From: CALAZP01 sp041164265
GTDB taxonomy: Bacteria > Bacteroidota > Bacteroidia > Chitinophagales > Saprospiraceae
Assembly: GCA_041164265.1 (NCBI GenBank)
Contig: JBEAPR010000071.1
Location: 1 to 8,233, forward strand
DNA length: 8,233 nucleotides
Direction: 5' to 3'
The notes beneath the pieces are model-generated. The model was given only the letters and a program-made list of their open reading frames with translations, did not search any database and was not told where the DNA came from. This document shows, piece after piece, positions 1 through 5,362 of the stretch (position 1 is its first letter; each line of letters begins with the position of its first letter). A program made the translations under genes and the position numbers.

Positions 1-392
1 CTTATGAAGACCTCATTCAGCCTAATAACCCTTTCCCTTTTAGACCTGGAATGTCGGCATCTGTTGAAATCAATACTGAAAAGAGAGCAGGAGTATTATC
101 CGTTCCTATTCTTGCGGTAACCACCAGGGAAAAGGAAGGTGAGGATAAGAAATTAGGAGAATCCAATTTAGAAGAAGTCGTTTTTCTAGTAATGGGAGAT
201 ACTGTTGCCATGAAAAGTGTTGAAACTGGCATTCAAGACGATAAGTATATTGAGATTATAGGGGGCTTAAATTCTAAAGAAAAAGTAGTTTCTGCTCCTT
301 ACAATGCCATTTCAAGAAAATTGAAATCTGGAAGTAAAATCCAAGTCGTAGAGGAAAACGAACTTTACAATATTGAAGGAAGCAAAGAATAA
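1..392 (+). CDS. RND efflux periplasmic adaptor (HlyD/MFP family), C-terminal part
   Basis: This is the last 129 codons of a gene that starts left of the window; the frame is open from base 3 and ends at TAA 390-392. The product is probably the periplasmic adaptor linking an inner-membrane RND transporter to an outer-membrane channel. The visible N-terminal stretch reads FRPGMSASVEI, then GVLSVPILAVTTR. This is the hallmark of the adaptor beta-barrel domain, where a 'PGM' turn is followed by a 'vP..Av' strand. After an acidic/lysine-rich linker it continues EEVVFLVMGDTVAMKSVETGI and a GGLNSKEKVVSAP stretch, matching the membrane-proximal domain. The coiled-coil hairpin, lipoyl domain and signal peptide would lie outside the window. 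The transporter genes are not visible here, and the gene immediately downstream is not an RND pump, so any pump genes would have to lie upstream or elsewhere. The substrate cannot be told. An internal ATG at 51 is not the true start because homology-like sequence extends before it. Confidence 0.85.
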   Translation, partial: YEDLIQPNNPFPFRPGMSASVEINTEKRAGVLSVPILAVTTREKEGEDKKLGESNLEEVVFLVMGDTVAMKSVETGIQDDKYIEIIGGLNSKEKVVSAPYNAISRKLKSGSKIQVVEENELYNIEGSKE

Positions 393-987
393 TGGTTTAA
401 TAGTTTTTGTTAAAAATGCCATTGAAGGTCAGGTAAAGACCAGACTGGCGAAGACAATCGGACAGGGCCAAGCCTTGTCCGTTTATCTTTATATGCAAAA
501 ATATTTGGCTAATTTGCTCTCTGGAGTACTTTCATTTGAAATCTATATTTTCTATAGCGATTTTCTGACTGACCAACCTGATGCATGGTCAGGTCCTAAT
601 TTTAAGAAAAGGATACAAAAAGGAAACGATTTAGGAGAAAGGATGAACAACGCCCTGGATCAAATTCTGCCACTTCACCAAAACGTACTGTTGGTAGGTA
701 GTGATATTGCTGGCTTAAATTTGACCATTCTCGAGGAAGGATTTCAACGTCTAAATCACTTTGATACCGTCCTCGGACCAGCCCAAGATGGTGGGTATTA
801 TCTAATAGGTATGAAACACTCTCATCCCTATATTTTTCAAAAAATGACTTGGAGTCACAAGCAGGTAATGGCTCAAACCATAGAAAAAATAACAGAACTG
901 GGATTAAATTACAGTTTGCTACCCGTCCTAAGTGATGTGGACACCTATGAAGATTGGGTGAACCATCGACATTTATTTGACTCTTAG
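373..987 (+). CDS. TIGR04282/DUF2064 family glycosyltransferase-like protein (CofC/MobA-type nucleotidyltransferase fold)
   Basis: This 204-residue cytoplasmic protein has the length and motif order of the TIGR04282 family, annotated as arsenosugar-biosynthesis-related glycosyltransferase or DUF2064. Motifs in order: FVKN..EGQVKTRLA at residues 12-26 (nucleotide-binding loop with Lys and Arg), GNDLGERM at 84-91, GSDIAGL at 109-115 (metal-binding Asp region), GPAQDGGYYLIG at 135-146, TWS at 159-161 and DVDTYEDW at 188-195. The family usually has Pro where this protein has Ala in GSDIAGL (from memory of the family). The start is the TTG at 373: it gives a family-typical N-terminus about ten residues before the VKN motif, and no in-frame ATG lies near. 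The ATG at 392-394 is in another frame. The start lies inside the adaptor gene, overlapping it by 20 nt, so the two are probably cotranscribed and translationally coupled. The TAG stop overlaps the convergent gene's stop by 4 nt. The donor and acceptor are unknown, and no arsenic genes are visible. Confidence 0.88.
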   Translation: MKEAKNNGLIVFVKNAIEGQVKTRLAKTIGQGQALSVYLYMQKYLANLLSGVLSFEIYIFYSDFLTDQPDAWSGPNFKKRIQKGNDLGERMNNALDQILPLHQNVLLVGSDIAGLNLTILEEGFQRLNHFDTVLGPAQDGGYYLIGMKHSHPYIFQKMTWSHKQVMAQTIEKITELGLNYSLLPVLSDVDTYEDWVNHRHLFDS

Positions 988-1478
988 GCCTTATTTCTAG
1001 GCTCTTTTGTTCGGGTTAAAATTAATCTTCCTCTTTCTCGTTTTTCATCTAGAGGCGTATCGCTTTTAATTTCCTGCCAAAAACCCTCTAATCGAGAATC
1101 CCATATACTGCGGAAATAGATAAATTGGTATTTGCGAAAAAATGGAGGGCTTAATGCTGGATTATCGGTTGGAAAAAATTCAAACTCTTCTATATGAGCA
1201 GATCGATCTCCATACACTCGACCTTTGATAGACATTACTATAACATTATGATCATCCACATATAGGTAGCTTCTGCCGGTTATGACAGACCTATCCATAA
1301 CCAAAAATAATTCTAAAGGAATGGATTTCTGACCATTCAATCCCCCAAGTGTTATTTCGCCTTCCCAATGTCCTTCCATACTTTTTTGAGCTGGAACCTG
1401 GACGATAAAAAAGCCAAAAATGATAAAAAGCCAACCGCACTTCAACTTATTTTTACTTTTCGGGGTTAATATATTCAT
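984..1478 (-). CDS. Small secreted beta-rich protein of unknown function
   Basis: I do not recognise a named family. The open frame extends up to 1550, but the start chosen is the ATG at 1478. It places a signal peptide directly at the N-terminus (Lys-rich n-region, hydrophobic core GWLFIIFGFFIVQV at residues 15-28, likely cleavage after VPA, residues 28-30). It also removes a 72-nt clash with the divergent bacilliredoxin gene. The precursor is 164 residues and the mature part about 134. It opens with GHWEGEIT (36-43), followed by alternating hydrophobic strands: LELFLVMD, ITGRSYLYVDD, VIVMSIKGRVYG, KYQFIYFRS and LEGFWQE. The tail is highly charged (DEKRERGRLILTRTKEPRNK). The pattern suggests a compact beta-barrel or lipocalin-like fold, which is an inference from strand pattern only. 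The mature part has no Cys, no T9SS signal and no lipobox, so it is probably periplasmic. Its TAA overlaps the stop of the convergent glycosyltransferase-like gene. Confidence 0.75.
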   Translation of the reverse strand: MNILTPKSKNKLKCGWLFIIFGFFIVQVPAQKSMEGHWEGEITLGGLNGQKSIPLELFLVMDRSVITGRSYLYVDDHNVIVMSIKGRVYGDRSAHIEEFEFFPTDNPALSPPFFRKYQFIYFRSIWDSRLEGFWQEIKSDTPLDEKRERGRLILTRTKEPRNKA

Positions 1479-1483
1479 ACTAT

Positions 1484-1491
1484 CAAATTTA
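1484..1491 (-). promoter_or_regulatory. Possible Bacteroidota -7 element for the small secreted protein
   Basis: Read on the minus strand this is TAAATTTG, a full match to the Bacteroidota sigma-ABfr -7 consensus TAnnTTTG. It ends only 5 nt before the ATG at 1478, so the transcript would be nearly leaderless, and I see no good TTG/TTTG -33 element at the expected spacing. In AT-rich DNA such an octamer can occur by chance. The only other exact copy I noticed in a gap of this window is at 8024-8031. Confidence 0.3.
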
Positions 1492-1516
1492 CTAATAAAT
1501 ACTAAAAACGTTAGAT

Positions 1517-1930
1517 ATGTATCCAGCAGATTTGACCAAACCCATGGCACAGGAATTGGAAAATTATGGCTTTGAAAGTTTAACTACCTCTGAATCCGTT
1601 GATCAAGTATTAGGAAATCCATCGGGAACGGTTTTAGTGGTTGTAAATTCCGTTTGTGGTTGCGCCGCAGCTAATGCGAGACCAGGAGCTCTTCAAGCTA
1701 TAAAAAATGAAAAGAAACCAGAAAAATTGGTAACCGTTTTTGCAGGCGTGGATAGAGAAGCGACTGAAAAAGCCCGACAATATATGCTACCCTATCCTCC
1801 ATCTTCTCCAGCTATAGCCCTTTTTAAAGATGGACAATTGGTTCATTTTTTAGAAAGACACCATATTGAAGGACGTTCTTCAGAAATCATTGCAACCAAC
1901 TTGCAATTGGCTTTTGACCGTTTCTGTTAA
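1517..1930 (+). CDS. Bacilliredoxin, BrxA/BrxB (YphP/YqiW) family
   Basis: This 137-residue cytoplasmic thiol-disulfide protein reduces mixed disulfides between proteins and bacillithiol in species that make bacillithiol. The whole sequence follows the family: YPADLTKPMAQEL near the N-terminus, LTTSESVDQVL at 22-32, VVVNSVCGCAAANARPG at 41-57 with the redox CGC motif (Cys47, Cys49), VTVFAGVDREAT around 72-83, PYPPSSPAIALFKDG around 92-106 with the conserved SSP turn, and FLERHHIEGR at 110-119. It ends in a C-terminal Cys137, which I recall also in B. subtilis YphP (AFDAHC end). The length matches the family's roughly 140-145 residues, and the ATG at 1517 fits the usual N-terminus. There is no Shine-Dalgarno sequence. 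The gene is divergent from the small secreted protein across 38 nt and convergent with the TonB receptor, overlapping it by 4 nt at the stops. Nothing in the window encodes bacillithiol synthesis. Confidence 0.93.
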   Translation: MYPADLTKPMAQELENYGFESLTTSESVDQVLGNPSGTVLVVVNSVCGCAAANARPGALQAIKNEKKPEKLVTVFAGVDREATEKARQYMLPYPPSSPAIALFKDGQLVHFLERHHIEGRSSEIIATNLQLAFDRFC

Positions 1931-4350
1931 AAATCTATTCTCAGTCCTATGCTCGGCACCAGGGTTCCCTGGCTGTCGGCAATGGATTTGACCTTATACC
2001 GCTGCAATTCAATAGGGTCATTCGGATTCAAAATCTCCCCTAAACCAATGGGTGTGTTGTTTTCATCTAATGGTCTGTCCAAAATCAAGGTCTGGGTATT
2101 CACACTAGCAGCTGTTGCATTTTCTACATCAAAGTAAAGATTCAAATTCCATTTAGAGAAGTACCAAATTTTATCAATTCTAAAATCTAAGGTACTTACG
2201 CCATCTAAGCGCTCTGAGTTCAACTGGTTGAAATCACGTCTCCCTCCTCCGTTGGCTATCCAATTAAGTACCAAATTAGAATCATCAGCAAATGGGGTGA
2301 ATGGCAGACCCGTTTGAAACCTCCAATTCAGTCCCACCTCCCAGTTTCTTTTTAACTTTTTACCGAAGGTCAAATTAACTATATGCCTGGCATCCCAACT
2401 CGATGGGATAAGTTGTTCGTTCTGATCGCTAAACTTGCTCCAACCCAAGGTGTAAGCCATGATTCCATAAAAACCTTTGTACAATCTTTGCTGGAATAAC
2501 AATTCCACCCCATAGGTCGACCCTGTCCCAATAGACACAGCAGGTTCATTTCCGAGTACCCCAAAATCACCCCCCAAATTAGCCAAGGATACTTGATCCC
2601 TAAGTAGAAATGGATATTGATTGTACCGTTTGTAATATCCTTCCAAGGTGATTCTAGAACTGGTCTGGGTATTCCACTCCAATCCAGCTACCACCTGGGT
2701 GTTTTTTATATATTTTAATTGATTGTCTTTGTTGACCAAGCGGCCTTCTTCCCGATAACCCATTAATGTATAGGCGGGAGTCTGATAGAATAAACCTGTA
2801 TTGAAATTTATAGACCATTGTTCTGTCAAGGCATAGGAAAGAGAAAACCTAGGAGAAAATTGATCCAGGATATTGGACATATCTTTGGAATAGCTATTCG
2901 CATCCATTCTAAAGCCAAGAGAGAGAGCCAATCGATCTTGAAAATAATTTTTGCTGATTTGACCGAATGCTCCATACTTGTGAAAATCTATCGCTGAATA
3001 AAAATTGATAGTTTGCGGACCCGCATTGGTAAAAATTTGATTGAAGGTTTCATTGGTATATCGGATATATTCATACAGTACCCCAAAATTAGTTTTATAC
3101 CCATTTTTACGATGGGTTCGCTCAGCTCTGAATTTATTTTCCATCTCTTGTGAGCGGTACCTTAAAGTGAGATTTTCCTCACTACTTTCATCGTTATTAC
3201 GATATTTTTCCGCCTCATTATTGAGCATATTCCTGCTGGCAACAAAGGTCCAGTATCCCTCATCATCATAGTGCTTATACACGATGCCATTGGTGTAATT
3301 CCATTGGGGAGAAACGGGCAACTGCTCCAAAAGGTACCGCTGTGACTCCGTTTCGTTAGCTTCTAGGTTGAGGGTAAACTGGTCAATAGCACCTAAGCCG
3401 ACAAAGGTGATTTCACTTTTTTCAGTTGGTTTAATTTTAATTTTTGCCTGAAAATCATTATAAGTCGGAAGAAAAGGTAGTCCGATCACTTCAAATAAAA
3501 ATTGGAGGTAAGAACGACGGGCGGAAAATAAAAAAGTTGTTTTATCTCCTATTGGACCTTCGAGCGTCAAACCAAAATCGGTAGCGCCTACATTAAAGGT
3601 ACCTCCCAATCTATCATCTCTTCCATCTCGTTGATAAAAATTAAAAACCGAACTCAGTGCATTTCCCCGATTAGCCGGAAAAGCCCCACTAAAGAAATCG
3701 ACCTCTCTAATAAAGTTGACATTCAATAACCCTACTGGACCCCCACTAGCTCCCTGGGTTACAAAATGATTGATATTGGGCACTTCTATATCGTCCAAAA
3801 AAAAGCGATTTTCGTTGGGTGCTCCTCCTCTTATAATCAAATCATTTCTAAAGGAAGACACTGAAGTAACCCCAGGTAAGGACTGCACCACCTTGGAAAT
3901 ATCCCTATTACTGCCAGGGTTCCTGGTTATTTCAGCTACTCCAATCGTTCTCAAAGACAACGGACTCTCTGGAGGTCTTTTAAATGGCGCTGCCTTTACG
4001 ATAACCTCCTCCAGATCCGATGCCGTTTCTGTTAATTCAAAATTTACCTCCTCCGGTCTAGCCGTTAGGATTTGAATCTCATACTGGGTCACGGAATTGA
4101 AACCAATGAAAGAAGCTGTCACATCATAAGTTCCCGGAGGAACATTCTCAATCTCATAGTTTCCTTCGAAATCAGAGGTGGTCCCCAAATTGGTTCCCTC
4201 TATTAATACATTCGCAAAACCAATAGGCTCATTGGTGTATTGGTTGGTGATTTTACCTTTCAGCACACCAGTTTGAGCAGTCATCACCCCTAATAGGCCT
4301 AGCATCCAAACAAGTGTGGAAAATATTTTTTTCCGGCAGGAGAACTTCAT
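1927..4350 (-). CDS. TonB-dependent outer-membrane receptor with N-terminal carboxypeptidase-regulatory-like domain
   Basis: This 807-residue outer-membrane protein probably imports a substrate energised by TonB-ExbBD. The start chosen is the ATG at 4350, because the signal peptide begins there (KKIFSTLVWMLGLLGVMTAQ, residues 7-26). Upstream in-frame ATGs at 4389 and 4383 would only add a polar extension. Domains: a CarboxypepD_reg-like beta domain at about 28-107 (GVLKGKITN..TNEPIGFANV, GNYEIENVPPGTYDV), a linker with EEVIVKA at 114-120, a plug at about 136-245 (SKVVQSLPGV, LIIRGGAPNENRFFLDD, FFSGAFPANRGNA), then a long beta-barrel ending GLRIDF with the terminal Phe typical of outer-membrane barrels. 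It is shorter than SusC-type receptors (about 1000 residues), and no SusD gene sits beside it. A polysaccharide-utilisation role is therefore not supported, and the substrate is unknown. Its TAA overlaps the bacilliredoxin stop by 4 nt. It is divergent from the aldose epimerase gene, and its start region carries an inverted repeat. Confidence 0.92.
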   Translation of the reverse strand: MKFSCRKKIFSTLVWMLGLLGVMTAQTGVLKGKITNQYTNEPIGFANVLIEGTNLGTTSDFEGNYEIENVPPGTYDVTASFIGFNSVTQYEIQILTARPEEVNFELTETASDLEEVIVKAAPFKRPPESPLSLRTIGVAEITRNPGSNRDISKVVQSLPGVTSVSSFRNDLIIRGGAPNENRFFLDDIEVPNINHFVTQGASGGPVGLLNVNFIREVDFFSGAFPANRGNALSSVFNFYQRDGRDDRLGGTFNVGATDFGLTLEGPIGDKTTFLFSARRSYLQFLFEVIGLPFLPTYNDFQAKIKIKPTEKSEITFVGLGAIDQFTLNLEANETESQRYLLEQLPVSPQWNYTNGIVYKHYDDEGYWTFVASRNMLNNEAEKYRNNDESSEENLTLRYRSQEMENKFRAERTHRKNGYKTNFGVLYEYIRYTNETFNQIFTNAGPQTINFYSAIDFHKYGAFGQISKNYFQDRLALSLGFRMDANSYSKDMSNILDQFSPRFSLSYALTEQWSINFNTGLFYQTPAYTLMGYREEGRLVNKDNQLKYIKNTQVVAGLEWNTQTSSRITLEGYYKRYNQYPFLLRDQVSLANLGGDFGVLGNEPAVSIGTGSTYGVELLFQQRLYKGFYGIMAYTLGWSKFSDQNEQLIPSSWDARHIVNLTFGKKLKRNWEVGLNWRFQTGLPFTPFADDSNLVLNWIANGGGRRDFNQLNSERLDGVSTLDFRIDKIWYFSKWNLNLYFDVENATAASVNTQTLILDRPLDENNTPIGLGEILNPNDPIELQRYKVKSIADSQGTLVPSIGLRIDF

Positions 4351-4381
4351 TTTTTGGTTTATTTGATTAGAGTTACCTGCC
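4335..4381 (-). promoter_or_regulatory. Inverted repeat enclosing the TonB receptor start codon
   Basis: Left arm 4335-4346 (GGCAGGAGAACT) and right arm 4371-4381 (AGTTACCTGCC) can pair as 6 bp plus 4 bp, separated by a small 2-against-1 internal loop, with 24 nt between the arms. In the receptor mRNA the upstream arm lies in the leader, and the downstream arm covers roughly codons 2-6. The AUG and the A-rich stretch before it would sit in the loop. This could modulate translation initiation, or as DNA serve as an operator between the divergent genes. The pairing is seen directly; any function is inferred. The downstream arm is also constrained by coding. Confidence 0.4.
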
Positions 4382-4392
4382 ATAAACATTCG

Positions 4393-4426
4393 GAAAACTA
4401 AAATGTTGGAAAAAACTTACCTTCAA
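4393..4426 (-). promoter_or_regulatory. Weak candidate promoter for the TonB receptor gene
   Basis: On the minus strand TAGTTTTC (4400 to 4393) matches TAnnTTTG at all but the last position, and a TTG (4426 to 4424) lies 23 nt upstream of it. If used, transcription would begin near 4388 and the leader would include the full inverted repeat around the receptor start. The TTG lies inside the divergent epimerase coding sequence. The match is imperfect and the spacing is at the long end, so this is only a candidate. Confidence 0.2.
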
Positions 4427-5362
4427 CTTATGTTTAGAGTCGCCATTAAAAAATCCCCTCCTTTTAACCTCCATGATTTGCACGATGAAGAAGGGCAATC
4501 CTCAGTAGAAATTATTCCAGAAAGGGGTGGAGCCATTAACCGAATAAAATTAGGGGGAATCGAAGTATTGGACGGGTATCGCAATGGTGGGGAAATACTC
4601 ACCAATGCATGGATGAAAGGGATGTGGTTGGCTCCCTATCCCAATAGAATCAAAGGGGGAACCTATCAATGGAATCACCAGACTTACCAATTTCCAATCA
4701 ACGATACGATTAATCATCACAGTATTCATGGATTTCTGATGGATGAAAAATTCCCCTCTTTACAGTTTAGGAAGTCCGACCAACAAGGCCTTTTGTCTAT
4801 TCAATATCGTCATTCAGGAGCTCATTCCGCCTACCCTTTTCAATTTGACCTAAACCTGCAAATTGAACTTAGCCAAAAGCGTTTAGCAATTACCTTTGCT
4901 TTTACCAATATGGAATCTTTCGAAATTCCTTTTGGTTTGGGATGGCATCCTTATTTTACGCTGGGACAACCCATTGATGAACTCATGCTGACTCTTCCTC
5001 CATGTTCCAGGGTAGGAACCAATGAGGAAATGATTCCCTTCGGGAAAAATTATCCTTATTCACACTTTGAAAATGGTCATCACATTGGTTCTGAAGTTCT
5101 CGACAATTGTTTTATGCTCTCCAACCCTTCCAAAATCGCTTCTTTTTACCTCTCCAATCAAGAAAACAACTTGCGTTTTTGGCAGGAAACAGGTCCCATA
5201 GGTTTTAATTATTTTCAAATTTTCACCCCCTCCCATAGAAACAGTATTGCAATTGAACCCATGAGTTGCAATATTGATGCTTTCAATAATGGTGAAGGCC
5301 TTTTGAAGGCGAAGCCTAAGCAAACCTATGAATACAAATGTGGGGTGGAATTACTTGATTAG
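4403..5362 (+). CDS. Aldose 1-epimerase family protein (GalM-like mutarotase)
   Basis: This 319-residue soluble, probably cytoplasmic enzyme interconverts alpha and beta anomers of hexoses, or acts on a related sugar or sugar phosphate. Family landmarks in order: VEIIPERGGAINRI (35-48), GMWLAPYPNRIKGG (73-86) with the substrate-contacting Asn-Arg, HSIHG (106-110) carrying the first catalytic-region His109, GLGWHPYF (178-185) with the proton-donor-type His182, VLDNCF (232-237) and IEPMSC (284-289) with Glu285 in the position of the catalytic base. All expected catalytic positions are present. The start could be the ATG at 4403 or the in-frame ATG at 4430 (residue 10), which gives a more family-typical beginning (MFRVAIKK). 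I list the longer form, without a clear Shine-Dalgarno sequence to decide. The gene is divergent from the TonB receptor. Its last 12 nt overlap the end of the convergent T9SS gene in codon register. The true sugar is not determinable, so no symbol is given. Confidence 0.9.
   Translation: MLEKTYLQLMFRVAIKKSPPFNLHDLHDEEGQSSVEIIPERGGAINRIKLGGIEVLDGYRNGGEILTNAWMKGMWLAPYPNRIKGGTYQWNHQTYQFPINDTINHHSIHGFLMDEKFPSLQFRKSDQQGLLSIQYRHSGAHSAYPFQFDLNLQIELSQKRLAITFAFTNMESFEIPFGLGWHPYFTLGQPIDELMLTLPPCSRVGTNEEMIPFGKNYPYSHFENGHHIGSEVLDNCFMLSNPSKIASFYLSNQENNLRFWQETGPIGFNYFQIFTPSHRNSIAIEPMSCNIDAFNNGEGLLKAKPKQTYEYKCGVELLD

Noticed and set aside
17..232. 71-codon open frame on the - strand
   Set aside because: It is antisense to the adaptor C-terminus, which carries clear family motifs.
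987..1003. Possible terminator hairpin after the glycosyltransferase-like gene (GCCT/AGGC, 7-nt loop, followed by CTCTTTTG)
   Set aside because: The stem is only 4-5 bp, one pair being G-T, the T run is short and interrupted, and the site lies in the coding sequence of the convergent gene.
1479..1550. Longer N-terminus for the small secreted protein, starting at 1550
   Set aside because: It would overlap the well-supported bacilliredoxin start by 34 nt and bury the signal peptide behind 24 extra residues; the ATG at 1478 gives a normal signal peptide.
3770..4075. 101-codon open frame on the + strand
   Set aside because: It is antisense to the TonB plug and linker region and is a reading-frame shadow of it.
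1927..4350. SusC-type polysaccharide utilisation locus
   Set aside because: The receptor is about 200 residues short of SusC, and no SusD, glycoside hydrolase or sensor gene is in the window; a lone epimerase is not enough.
4351..4389. Longer N-terminus for the TonB receptor, starting at 4389 or 4383
   Set aside because: The extra residues are polar and precede a complete signal peptide that starts at the ATG at 4350.
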